The notes beneath the pieces were generated by a model, which saw only the letters and a program-made list of their open reading frames with translations, searched no databases and was not told the origin of the DNA. From contig JAPLIC010000080.1 of NCBI GenBank assembly GCA_026389315.1, positions 1 through 41,801 on the forward strand: a DNA stretch of 41,801 nucleotides. The letters are read 5' to 3'. This DNA is from Cyanobacteriota bacterium (lineage in GTDB: Bacteria; Cyanobacteriota; Cyanobacteriia; PCC-6307; Cyanobiaceae). Positions within the stretch are counted from its first letter, which is position 1. Every line of letters starts with the position of its first letter. Shown here one piece after another: positions 1-7,567 of this stretch. Position numbers and translations under genes: made by a program.

Positions 1-188
1 AGTCCGCTTCTGAAATCCCGGCAGGAGTGGTGCTCATCACAGGCGGTCTCTGCCTGAGATGCAACCAGGAATCAATCTTCCGTCAAGAGTTCAACAGGGC
101 TGAAGTTCGCAGTGAGCAGTCCCGCCCCCTGAACAGGTACCGAATAGCATACGTAAAGATTATATGTGTGAGTAAGATAATTTTCTGC

Positions 189-437
189 TCAATGCAGTGA
201 ACTTTTGCTTTCCAATGTTAGCAGTAGCCGGGCATATACATCATCGTCAGTGTTGTCCCAAACGGGATCAAGTGAGGTTTGGCTTGCATCCATCCAAAAC
301 TGTGCTTTATCGTCAGGCAAGACTGTCACCAGCACCATTACCCCTTCTGGCAGTTCCGCTGACTCCAATAGCTCAATTTTTCCTTGTCGCACCGTAGCCC
401 ATAGGGTTTTCAGCATATCTGTTGCATGGGACTGCAT
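189..437 (-). CDS. Orphan antitoxin-like small protein
   Basis: An 82-residue acidic protein. The N-terminal half (MLKTLWATVRQGKIELLE, then LPEGVMVLVTVLPDD) has the short beta-hairpin look of small cyanobacterial antitoxins that sit upstream of MazF/PemK- or PIN-type toxins. The C-terminal WDNTDDDVYARLL is the sort of acidic tail that contacts a toxin. A second in-frame ATG at 416 (MLKTLW) is probably the real start, because the family normally begins there. The toxin would be expected just downstream on the same strand, but 1-188 has no open frame of useful size, so the gene looks orphaned or its partner is cut by the window edge. Family assignment rests on remembered resemblance and is moderate. 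Confidence 0.6.
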   Translation of the reverse strand: MQSHATDMLKTLWATVRQGKIELLESAELPEGVMVLVTVLPDDKAQFWMDASQTSLDPVWDNTDDDVYARLLLTLESKSSLH

Positions 438-595
438 TTTAATTCTATGCCGTAATTCTTGTTAGTGCGATCGCTCCCTGCGACTTTCAAGACAATGCCA
501 CACCTACAACTTCGCAGCAAATTTGTCTTTAATGTTTACAGGCAACCTTGCTGAACTACCCCCGTCTTCTCTATCTTAATGTTGGAAGGGAATCG

Positions 596-856
596 TTAAG
601 CAACTGAGGAAGCGGATGAAACAGCAGCGTTCTCCTCTGGTGTTCTGGTAAATATAAATTCAACATTTTGCAACTCACTCGATCCAAGCGTATCGCTTAA
701 ATATCTCCAGACATTCTCTTGGCGAAGTGCCTCATCCTGTTGCCTAAATGAAGCTGATACAACCGTGGCAATCAAGCTGTAATCTCCTACGACTGTAACG
801 GCGTCGATTCCAGGCATCGCCGAGAGTGTGCGCTCAAGCTCAATTCGGGTTGTCAT
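596..856 (-). CDS. Small hypothetical protein
   Basis: An 86-residue soluble protein of unknown function, beginning MTTRIELERTLSAMPGID. It has a mixed alpha/beta pattern (VTVVGDYSLIATVVSAS, then a polar helix) and an Ala/Ser-rich tail. There is no signal peptide, cysteine pair or recognisable catalytic motif. It lies 17 bases downstream of a decayed HEPN-like gene on the same strand and could have been its partner; that is inference. A purine-rich AGGAGA stretch lies just upstream of the ATG, which supports translation from 856. Confidence 0.45.
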   Translation of the reverse strand: MTTRIELERTLSAMPGIDAVTVVGDYSLIATVVSASFRQQDEALRQENVWRYLSDTLGSSELQNVEFIFTRTPEENAAVSSASSVA

Positions 857-873
857 TGAAGGTCTCCTTTGGG

Positions 874-1251
874 TTAGATTTGACTAAGTACGGAAGTACC
901 GAATTGCTTTACTGCATTAGACCACGTCTCAACTGTACCCTTCTGCAGTCCTAGTGCGGCGTGCTGCCCACTGCCAGTTGCTGTGTTGCGATCGGCTCGG
1001 TGAACTATCCAATGGAACTTCACCTGGGTCGTTGAAGTTTCGGCGATAAAGTTCATCAGAGACAGAACGTAAAAGCAAATCATCAACAGTGGACTCTAAT
1101 GTCGCATGAAGAAAACGACCGCAGAGCGCAGGATGTTCGACGTGTCCACTGCCCGGCGTCCAGGCCCAGTAGTCACCGTCTCAAAGAGCGCAACGAGATG
1201 CTCGACGCGCGCAAGGTTTCCATTGAAGCGATTTTCGATCTCGGACTTCAT
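874..1251 (-). pseudogene. Decayed RiboL-PSP-HEPN-like gene
   Basis: Three reading frames must be joined to recover one protein. Frame A starts at the ATG at 1251 and reads MKSEIENRFNGNLARVEHLV to about RSAVVF. Frame B continues as FLHATLESTVDDLLLRSVSDEL. Frame C ends HAALGLQKGTVETW...VLSQI at 874. The order, the helical N-terminus and the hydrophobic VVFLHATLE segment resemble small HEPN-superfamily proteins (RiboL-PSP-HEPN type) that I recall from bacterial accessory regions. HEPN domains are often RNases in toxin-antitoxin and defence loci. With at least two frame changes it is not expected to make a functional product. Domain identity is inferred from memory of family sequence, not from an alignment. 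Confidence 0.5.
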
Positions 1252-1430
1252 GTTCGGATTTTAGTCGGCTACAAGTGCTTCCGCAACAGTCTGCGATTAT
1301 ACTCGGCTTCGGTGACTTTAGAATGGCTCTTAACTCTCCTTCTAGCACTATATCATGAGCGAACTATGTCTTTAACACACAAACATTTCTTGTGCTTGGC
1401 TTTTGAATCTGGTAATTATGCAATATGAAT

Positions 1431-2039
1431 TTAATTCAATATTGATGCTCTTCCATTATAGATAAGACCTCCGTGCTCCTTGTATTTGCTGAGTACTGAC
1501 GCTGCCTTTTCCTGACAGATCCCTAAGTCCACTGATATACCCCTTTGTTTATACTGTTCGATCCAATTCAAAGCCTTCACACCCTCATCAAAGCCAATAG
1601 CTCTGGCATCAGCATCATTGGCACCACATACAAGTCTTGTAATACCTGACCAGGTAATACAACCCATGCACATTGCACATGGCTCAGTTGAAGAGAACAA
1701 CTCATAAGAAGTGTTCGGGTCACTACCAAGATCGAGAAAACCTAGCGTTTTCTGAGCCAGTGCGATCGATACCATCTCAGCGTGTGCGCCGGATATACCT
1801 AGCGATTGAACTAGATTTACTCCTGGAGCGACAAGTGTACCTGTCTTTGCATTGAAAATGGCTGCACCAAAAGGACCACCTGTTCCATATTCGCAATTAA
1901 GTTTAGATAAAGTGATCGCTAGCATCATTTTACTTTCGTCACTATCGAACTGGTGTCCTCTTTCAGGTAATGCGTTCGATATCCACTGTGGGAGAGACAT
2001 TTTGAGTTCAGGGAAAGTCCAGGATTGTCGGGAAATCAT
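1431..2039 (-). CDS. Nucleoside/nucleobase deaminase
   Basis: A 202-residue member of the zinc-dependent cytidine/deoxycytidylate deaminase superfamily, on the guanine-deaminase/TadA-like side. The zinc signature is complete: HAEMVS carries the ligand His and catalytic Glu, and PCAMCMG carries the two ligand Cys. GGPFGAAIF upstream fits the substrate-pocket strand. The C-terminus adds a helical extension past the usual core. Substrate (guanine, cytosine or a nucleoside) cannot be told from sequence. A second in-frame ATG at 2000 (MSLPQWIS) is a plausible alternative start because neither site has a strong ribosome site. It belongs to the lower-GC island and follows the membrane-anchored unknown by 39 bases, so co-transcription is likely. 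Confidence 0.85.
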   Translation of the reverse strand: MISRQSWTFPELKMSLPQWISNALPERGHQFDSDESKMMLAITLSKLNCEYGTGGPFGAAIFNAKTGTLVAPGVNLVQSLGISGAHAEMVSIALAQKTLGFLDLGSDPNTSYELFSSTEPCAMCMGCITWSGITRLVCGANDADARAIGFDEGVKALNWIEQYKQRGISVDLGICQEKAASVLSKYKEHGGLIYNGRASILN

Positions 2040-2078
2040 TAGATAATGTTGCTAGGTGATGAATAGAAATGTAACTCT

Positions 2079-2675
2079 CTACCTTAACCTGCCTCCCTTA
2101 GGCAAGCTGTCAGTAGAGGAGGTGCTCATGAAAGGACTCCTTAGATGGTGATACTCAATTACAGCCTGATGCACTTCTTTCCCAGGATCGCCTCTATGGA
2201 CTTCTTCTATAAAATTCCTGAATTCTGTATTTTTAAATCTTTCTGAAACATTCTTCCAGCCCCATTGATAGTCAACAAATGAATTTTCGACGGAAAGAGG
2301 AGCGTTTGCAAGAAATTCGTCTTTTCGCCAATTCATCCATGAAATCATTATTAATGTATCAATGTATCCACGCTGAAAGAATACAAATTGATTGTGTTGT
2401 AGCTCCCAAAAACGGAGATAGTACGCAAGTCCATCTTTCTCATCAATTTTCATTTTGCAAAGTCTGTGGCTTTCCGCACCTATTTGTTCGTACCGAACTG
2501 AACAGGCGTTATAGACGTCCATTTGCTTGAGCAGTATATTTGCCTCGAGATTTTGCCTCGCAGTTACAAGAGCTCTATTGTTTGTTTTCTGTGTTAGAAG
2601 AAGAATGTATACCGTACACAGCGCAGAAAAACCTTGAAGAGCATTAAAAATGGTGTCTGGGCCTACTTGATTCAT
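2079..2675 (-). CDS. Membrane-anchored protein of unknown function
   Basis: A 198-residue protein with one N-terminal membrane segment at about residues 12-28 (ALQGFSALCTVYILLLT). A long helical cytoplasmic or periplasmic domain rich in Trp, Tyr and Phe follows. I recognise no catalytic motif. The single anchor plus soluble helical body resembles many small membrane proteins found in bacterial accessory islands, but no family can be named. It lies between a cation channel and a deaminase on the same strand, with short gaps on both sides. Base composition is AT-richer than the backbone, consistent with acquisition. Confidence 0.6.
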   Translation of the reverse strand: MNQVGPDTIFNALQGFSALCTVYILLLTQKTNNRALVTARQNLEANILLKQMDVYNACSVRYEQIGAESHRLCKMKIDEKDGLAYYLRFWELQHNQFVFFQRGYIDTLIMISWMNWRKDEFLANAPLSVENSFVDYQWGWKNVSERFKNTEFRNFIEEVHRGDPGKEVHQAVIEYHHLRSPFMSTSSTDSLPKGGRLR

Positions 2676-2846
2676 TTTTAATCTATCTGATTTTATCCCA
2701 ATATCTTAACATGCTTGGCAGGCTTTTTAGTCTTCTGTCAGCCCTTCGTAACGCCAAGATCTGAAGCAGAAAGAATCCTCGGCAATGTTGGTGTTTATGC
2801 GGCCGTATACTGTATCTTGGTATTAGATATCGCGAATCGAATCTTA

Positions 2847-3650
2847 CTATGGGATTCGCCCACAATGCGGACACACAGAATCGCGTTTACCCGTTGAATG
2901 GCGTTCGCGCTCATCAGAGAAGCCCGACGCCAAGATGCCCGCCGGCAAAGCGAAGAATGCGATACCGAGTACCGCGATCACCGAGCCCAATAATTTGCCA
3001 AGCGTAGTCTGTGGATAGACATCACCGTATCCGACCGTGGTGAATGTCGCGACACCCCACCACATCGCTGCAGGAATGCTCGCAAATGCCACAGGTTGGG
3101 CGTCGCGTTCGACGTAATACATCAGGCTGGAGGCGAGCACAAGCATCACGAGCAACACGATCAGGGACGCCGCGAGATCAGGCCACTTCCTCCTAAAGAC
3201 ACGGGCGACGAGTGACATCGAGGTGGAGTAACGCCCCAGTTTCAGCACCCTCAGCAGGCGGAGGAGTCGCAAGATCCGCAAGAACCTGAGATCGAGCGGC
3301 AGCGTGGCAATGTAGAACGGTGCGAACGACATGAAGTCGATGATGACCATTGGGTTGAGCGCGTACTTCAAGCGACCAAGAAGTGGTCTGCTGTAGCGTG
3401 AATCAACAGTGCATGCCCACAGCCGCAAGAGATACTCAATCGTGAAGATCGCAACCGAGAACACCTCGAACGCCAGGAAGAACCGGGCGTACGCCAGCTC
3501 GATGGCTTCGACGCTCGCGACGATGACTGCAAGAACGTTCAGAACGATCAGTATGGCCAGACTCTTGTCGTACCAGTCGACCACGGGCGAGCGAGTTTCC
3601 TGATCATGGGTGACTTCGAGCAGATCCCATATCCGTTGCCTTGCACCCAT
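2847..3650 (-). CDS. Voltage-gated potassium channel-like ion channel
   Basis: A six-transmembrane voltage-gated cation channel subunit of about 267 residues. The selectivity filter TTVGYGDVYP between S5 and S6 is the K+-channel signature. The S4 voltage sensor is obvious, with arginines spaced every third residue (RFLRILRLLRLLRVLKLGR). S1-S3 carry the expected acidic residues. The protein ends with a short tail containing CPHCG, a possible metal-binding knuckle seen in related bacterial channels. I chose the ATG at 3650 (MGARQRIWDLLEV) over the upstream ATG at 3692, whose extra residues are not channel-like. It is more GC-rich than its island neighbours, so it may have a separate origin. No cyclic-nucleotide-binding domain is present. 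Confidence 0.88.
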   Translation of the reverse strand: MGARQRIWDLLEVTHDQETRSPVVDWYDKSLAILIVLNVLAVIVASVEAIELAYARFFLAFEVFSVAIFTIEYLLRLWACTVDSRYSRPLLGRLKYALNPMVIIDFMSFAPFYIATLPLDLRFLRILRLLRLLRVLKLGRYSTSMSLVARVFRRKWPDLAASLIVLLVMLVLASSLMYYVERDAQPVAFASIPAAMWWGVATFTTVGYGDVYPQTTLGKLLGSVIAVLGIAFFALPAGILASGFSDERERHSTGKRDSVCPHCGRIP

Positions 3651-3755
3651 CAAGCTACCTCGACACTGTTCTGAGCCTAACGCTGCCATCACCAGGTGGT
3701 AGAGAGCACTCCAGAATGCAAGGTATCGCGGTAGCGTCTCTGGTGCATGGCTGTG

Positions 3756-4649
3756 TTAGCACTCATCTTCAAGAGCATCATGAAGATCATATTCGTGAAC
3801 GATCACTATCTCAGCACCCGCCTTTCGGAGTTCTATCGCCTTCTCTACCTTACGCCCGTAGCAAGCATATGACCAGCAAGGGTTGCCATCCCCACCAATA
3901 ACTAGATAGTTCAAGCGTCCTGAGACACTGCCGACCACTGCCCCTCCAAGCTTTTTAATCTTGTCGCCAAACACGTCTCTTGTGTAGCGTGAAGAAGCAC
4001 CGGTTAAGCAGAATCGTGAGCCTTGGAATTTAATATCTGGGCATGTTGCGCAAACCCCTTTCAATGTTGACTCTGTGAGAATATACGGCCTGCTCAGGGT
4101 CTTGTCATCCAGAACTTCTACAAATTGAGCAAAGAAAGCGATCAACGTCTGATGCTCTTTCTCATCAATGTGGCCATCTGCTAATACTGAGATTATCAGA
4201 CTCTCAATCTCGTCATAAGGCCAGCGCCTCCTTAATTCTTCATAATCTTTCATCCAGTCTTGCACTCCTCGGAGTTCAGCTTCAGAAATAATTCCATCAG
4301 CAACTACACCTCCGAGGAGCCCGTGAAGTTGTTGAAGTCCAGTTGTAATCTCGTCATAGAAATCATTTGAGCAAAGGCGTTCACATATCCAGAGCAAGTC
4401 GTCACGTTCATCGTCGCTGATTACACCATCAGCAAAGGCTTCACGCAAGATTGGCACAATTTCATTGAACGGGTGTAGCTCTTCAAGTGCTTCATGCTCA
4501 GAAAGCCAATTGGTGAGAAAGCATATTTCACTTTTGCTTATATTTGAATCAACCGAAATTCCCTGTAACAAACCAAGTAAGCTGTGAATAGATTTCTCGA
4601 GCCTTGATCTGCTTGTGAAGCGAATATAGGTCTGATGGTCAGTGTTCAT
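3756..4649 (-). CDS. TerB-like repeat protein with C-terminal BRCT domain
   Basis: A 297-residue protein. Residues about 20-90 and 105-170 are two copies of one helical repeat, each with an acidic turn of the type ADGxIsxxE (AFADGVISDDE, VLADGHIDEKE), like TerB/tellurite-resistance helical domains. Residues about 205-295 form a BRCT domain: FQGSRFCLTGASSRYTRD, then the conserved Gly-Gly of KLGGAVVGSVS, then LNYLVIGG, and the closing helix KVEKAIELRKAGAEIVI. BRCT domains bind phosphopeptides or DNA ends, as in bacterial LigA. A stand-alone BRCT protein with this N-terminus is unusual and could be a DNA-damage or defence sensor; that role is inference. Same strand as, and downstream of, the CYTH-cyclase genes. 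Confidence 0.8.
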   Translation of the reverse strand: MNTDHQTYIRFTSRSRLEKSIHSLLGLLQGISVDSNISKSEICFLTNWLSEHEALEELHPFNEIVPILREAFADGVISDDERDDLLWICERLCSNDFYDEITTGLQQLHGLLGGVVADGIISEAELRGVQDWMKDYEELRRRWPYDEIESLIISVLADGHIDEKEHQTLIAFFAQFVEVLDDKTLSRPYILTESTLKGVCATCPDIKFQGSRFCLTGASSRYTRDVFGDKIKKLGGAVVGSVSGRLNYLVIGGDGNPCWSYACYGRKVEKAIELRKAGAEIVIVHEYDLHDALEDEC

Positions 4650-4682
4650 AACTTCTTCGTGCGACGTGATCGGGTTTTCATG

Positions 4683-4766
4683 CTAAAACCTAGTTCCCAG
4701 ACTCGCTTGGGGTTTCCAAATCCGCCTTCTGACATCAGCCTTGATCGCCTCGCTGTAACGACGCAT
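4683..4766 (-). pseudogene. Transposase N-terminal remnant
   Basis: A 27-codon frame starting MRRYSEAIKADVRRR, then diverging to a quick stop. That opening matches my memory of the helix-turn-helix start of a transposase family common in cyanobacteria, where it normally continues for several hundred residues. Only the first ~19 codons remain. The ~190 bases upstream (to 4957) hold no gene and may be the left end of the element, but I could not locate terminal repeats. It separates the CYTH-cyclase genes from the TerB-BRCT gene. Confidence 0.5.
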
Positions 4767-4957
4767 TGCTCTGCTCCATAAAGCCCCCGGGTTTGCTATT
4801 GAGAGGGGTGACACCTTTCCTGAACGCGGGGGTTAGCTTGCTTCTGCCAAATGACAAAGGCAAGCAGCCACGCGACAAGGGGGCAGGCCTCCGGGTACAA
4901 CATATAAGTCTAGTTCTGCTGCTGGGCATGCTTCTGAACGCCTTTTGTGGAAGCGAT

Positions 4958-5458
4958 TCATAAGAGCGGCTCTTCCGGGTTGCCGTGTCCCTCCCCGTCG
5001 TAGACGTTGTAGACAACAAGTTCCTCGCCATGCTTCGTCCTGATGCTCCCTTGGAGTTTGTGGAAAACTCGCGCCAGCCGCCCGTTGCCCTGGATGACAT
5101 TCTCTCGTGCATCCTGAGTTGCAAGCAGATGCCAGGCATTGCCGGGAGCCATTGCCCTCTGCGCCAAGTTGATACCACTGCCCGCATAGTTGAGCCGCTC
5201 GTTGATGTCGGAGTACTTGAAGACTGGGCCGGTGTGAAGCCCTGCGCGGAAGTCGAACCGGCTTGCCACAGCGATCTGATTGTGCTCCTTCTGCACGCGG
5301 TCCTGTAGATCGAAGACAAGAGAGACTAGCGAAGCGGGGTCTTGCTCAAAGACCATGATCATACCGTCTCCAGTCGGAATACATACAATGTCCGATGAAT
5401 CGTGTGGGCGGTTCTCTCGAAGTGCGTCTTTCGTACATCGGTTAAGAGACTGGATCAT
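4958..5458 (-). CDS. Class III nucleotidyl cyclase domain (3' part of interrupted CYTH-cyclase)
   Basis: A 166-residue piece holding most of a class III nucleotidyl cyclase catalytic domain. The second metal site IPTGDGMIMVF is present, as are FRAGLHTGPV and GINLAQRAM, with the transition-state Asn and Arg conserved. The first metal-binding strand (LILDIIGYS) is missing here but is encoded immediately upstream in the same frame, as the last residues of the CYTH gene before a TGA at 5480-5482. Eight codons lie between that TGA and this ATG. The intact protein would therefore be CYTH plus cyclase. The usual adenylate-cyclase Lys is replaced by Ile (four residues before the second Asp), so the cyclic nucleotide made cannot be assumed to be cAMP. 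Alone, this fragment lacks one metal ligand and should be inactive. Confidence 0.75.
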   Translation of the reverse strand: MIQSLNRCTKDALRENRPHDSSDIVCIPTGDGMIMVFEQDPASLVSLVFDLQDRVQKEHNQIAVASRFDFRAGLHTGPVFKYSDINERLNYAGSGINLAQRAMAPGNAWHLLATQDARENVIQGNGRLARVFHKLQGSIRTKHGEELVVYNVYDGEGHGNPEEPLL

Positions 5459-5479
5459 TTGCTTCTGGATGTCCGCTGA

Positions 5480-6235
5480 TCAAAGGGAATATCCGATGAT
5501 GTCAAGAATTAGGGTATGGACGTTCTTGTAGTCTGCGTGCTTGTTGCGAAGCCAATCCACCCCCCTTCTGTATTTGCTGACACGATGGGGTTCGAAATCG
5601 AGAAACTCACACAGCGCTTCAATTAGCTTGTCAAGCTGCTCATCACGTTGTGGCGGCTTTACCTTTGTTTCTAACTCAATCTCAGCAAAGTATTCGCTGA
5701 ATCCCCCGTTTGGTGCTTCGTAATAAAACTTGTCGAAGCAGAACTCGTATTCTCCTAGAGTGGTCTTGATCATAAAACTGGTGCGGCGGTTATGTACCAT
5801 GAGCGATTTGGCAACCGGTCCGCAAGTAGTGTTCTGACACCACTTGCCATGGAATGCCTCAGCTAGTTGAGGGGTAAAGTTGACCGACTTCATCCGCTGG
5901 AACTCTTCTTCAGTGCAATTAAACTCGACTTGTGGGCGATCAAGAGCGAGTGAAGGATTGTACTTTTTGCTGGTCTTGAAAGTCACCTTAGGTTTCTTGC
6001 CCTCGGCCACGCGATGACGGATCGAACACCCCTGAGCAGCTAGAGTTCGATCTTGGTCATCGTAATAGGTATCTTCGAGCTTTGACTGACTGGTTGCTCC
6101 GCTGCTGATTCCGAGGAGGTTGCACAGCAACCGGACCTCATTGGAAATCTTCGGCGCCGTGTCGATGAGGCTGAACTTGAATTGGGTAACGGCCATGCTA
6201 ACCAATTTAACCTCAGATTCAATCTGTTTATCCAC
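5480..6235 (-). CDS. CYTH-domain protein, 5' part of interrupted CYTH-class III cyclase
   Basis: A 251-residue protein with CYTH (triphosphate tunnel) features: ESEVKL near the N-terminus fits the ExExK signature, DTYYDDQDRTLAAQG and SIRHR fit the next strands, KVTFKTS follows, and EIELETKV supplies further acidic tunnel residues. CYTH enzymes act on triphosphates (class IV adenylate cyclase, thiamine triphosphatase, polyphosphatase). The last residues, HTLILDIIGYSL, are not CYTH: they are the first beta strand and metal-binding Asp of a class III cyclase, whose remainder continues in the same frame after the TGA at 5480-5482. Read through, the product would be about 425 residues. Either a nonsense mutation split a fusion gene or the TGA is read through at some level. 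Confidence 0.8.
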   Translation of the reverse strand: MDKQIESEVKLVSMAVTQFKFSLIDTAPKISNEVRLLCNLLGISSGATSQSKLEDTYYDDQDRTLAAQGCSIRHRVAEGKKPKVTFKTSKKYNPSLALDRPQVEFNCTEEEFQRMKSVNFTPQLAEAFHGKWCQNTTCGPVAKSLMVHNRRTSFMIKTTLGEYEFCFDKFYYEAPNGGFSEYFAEIELETKVKPPQRDEQLDKLIEALCEFLDFEPHRVSKYRRGVDWLRNKHADYKNVHTLILDIIGYSL

Positions 6236-6469
6236 GGCTTATCAAATCCTAAATAATTTAAATTAATTTTACTGTGCTTCTGCAGTTCCACGTGTATCGC
6301 TTGCTACCCACTGCTCTGGGGTGGGGGCGATGGGAAGGCCTCCCCCCTGGAAGCAGGCAATGCAGTGGCCAACCTTGGAACGGCCTTGGTTTGGTCATCA
6401 TATCCTTCGACCATCCCATTACGCCGATGGCAGCGTCATCGTGCCGTCCCATGTTGCCGCTAGCAGCCA

Positions 6470-7534
6470 TCAAGCCCCCAAAGCCGGATAGTCCGTGTAC
6501 CCCACCGCCCCCGGGCTGTAATAGGTCTCCGGATTATCTTCGTTAAGGGGCCCCCCAATGCCGATGCGATGCGGCAGGTCCGGGTTGGAGATGAAGGCCC
6601 GGCCAAACGCCACCGCATCCACCAGGCCTGCGGCGATGGCGTCGTTGGCCTCGGCTGGTGTGTAGCCCATGTTGGCCACCAGCACCCCCTGGAAGCGCTC
6701 GCGGAAGGGGGTCAGCACATCGGCCTGCTGGATGCCGGCCATGTCGGCGCGCATCAGGTGCAGATAGGCCAGGCCCCGGCCATTGAGGTGTTCGGCCAGC
6801 CAATTGGTCAGGGCCAGCGGGTTGCTGTCCCGCATCGAATTGAAGCTATTCAGGGGTGAGAGGCGCAGGCCCACCAGCGGGCATTCGGCCCGCACCGTCA
6901 TCAAAATTTCCAGCAATAAGCGGGCGCGGTTTTCGATTGAGCCGCCGTAAGAGCCCTGGCGTTGGTTGCTGCCATCGCGTAGGAATTGATCGATGAGATA
7001 GCCATTGGCGCCATGGATCTCGACCCCATCAAAGCCCGCCTGCACCGCCGCGCGGGCCGCCGCGCCAAAGGCCACCACTATCGGCGCGATTTCGCTGTCC
7101 TCCAACGCCCGCGGCACCTCGTAGTCCACCTTGCCTTGGGGGGTATGCACTTGGGCATCGCTGATGGCCAGGGGGCTGGCCCCAACCGGCTGCTGGCCGC
7201 CATTGAGGAGCGAATGGCAGGCGCGCCCGCCATGCCAGATCTGCAACACAATGCGGCCGCCGGCCTGGTGCACCGCCTCGGTGACCTGGCGCCAGCCGGC
7301 GATCTGCTCGGCGCTGTAGATGCCGGGTTCGGTGGCAAAGCTGGAGGTGCCCGGCAGCACCATGGCGCACTCGCTGATCACCAATCCGGCACTGGCCCGC
7401 TGGGCGTAGTACTCGGCCATCAGGGCCGTGGGTACATGGTCGGCCGTGGCGCGGCAGCGGGTCAGGGGGGCCATCAACACCCGGTTGGGCAGCAGTAGCG
7501 ACCCCAGGGCCAGGGGAGTGAACAGATCAGTCAT
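6470..7534 (-). CDS. Old Yellow Enzyme family alkene reductase
   Basis: A 354-residue FMN-dependent NAD(P)H:flavin oxidoreductase of the Old Yellow Enzyme family (NemA/XenA-like), which reduces activated C=C bonds in enones and nitro-compounds. The N-terminus LFTPLALGSLLLPNRVLMAPLTR is the standard TIM-barrel opening (FTPL...NRVLMAPLTR). The substrate-binding pair lies in VEIHGANGYLIDQFL (His-Gly-Ala-Asn), followed by GGSIENRARLLLEI. The C-terminal phosphate site FGRAFISNPDLPHRI is intact. Length is normal. It is the last gene of a minus-strand series with pstS and the CHAD protein (33 bases from CHAD), so it may share their transcript, although the function is unrelated. First gene of the high-GC backbone. 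Confidence 0.93.
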   Translation of the reverse strand: MTDLFTPLALGSLLLPNRVLMAPLTRCRATADHVPTALMAEYYAQRASAGLVISECAMVLPGTSSFATEPGIYSAEQIAGWRQVTEAVHQAGGRIVLQIWHGGRACHSLLNGGQQPVGASPLAISDAQVHTPQGKVDYEVPRALEDSEIAPIVVAFGAAARAAVQAGFDGVEIHGANGYLIDQFLRDGSNQRQGSYGGSIENRARLLLEILMTVRAECPLVGLRLSPLNSFNSMRDSNPLALTNWLAEHLNGRGLAYLHLMRADMAGIQQADVLTPFRERFQGVLVANMGYTPAEANDAIAAGLVDAVAFGRAFISNPDLPHRIGIGGPLNEDNPETYYSPGAVGYTDYPALGA

Positions 7535-7567
7535 CAGCGGGGATCGGCAGGGCAGGGAGCTAGGCCT

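Noticed and set aside
6258..6546. Short frames between the CYTH gene and the Old Yellow Enzyme
   Set aside because: They have Pro/Gly-rich composition, no start context and no family; treated as intergenic DNA at the island boundary.
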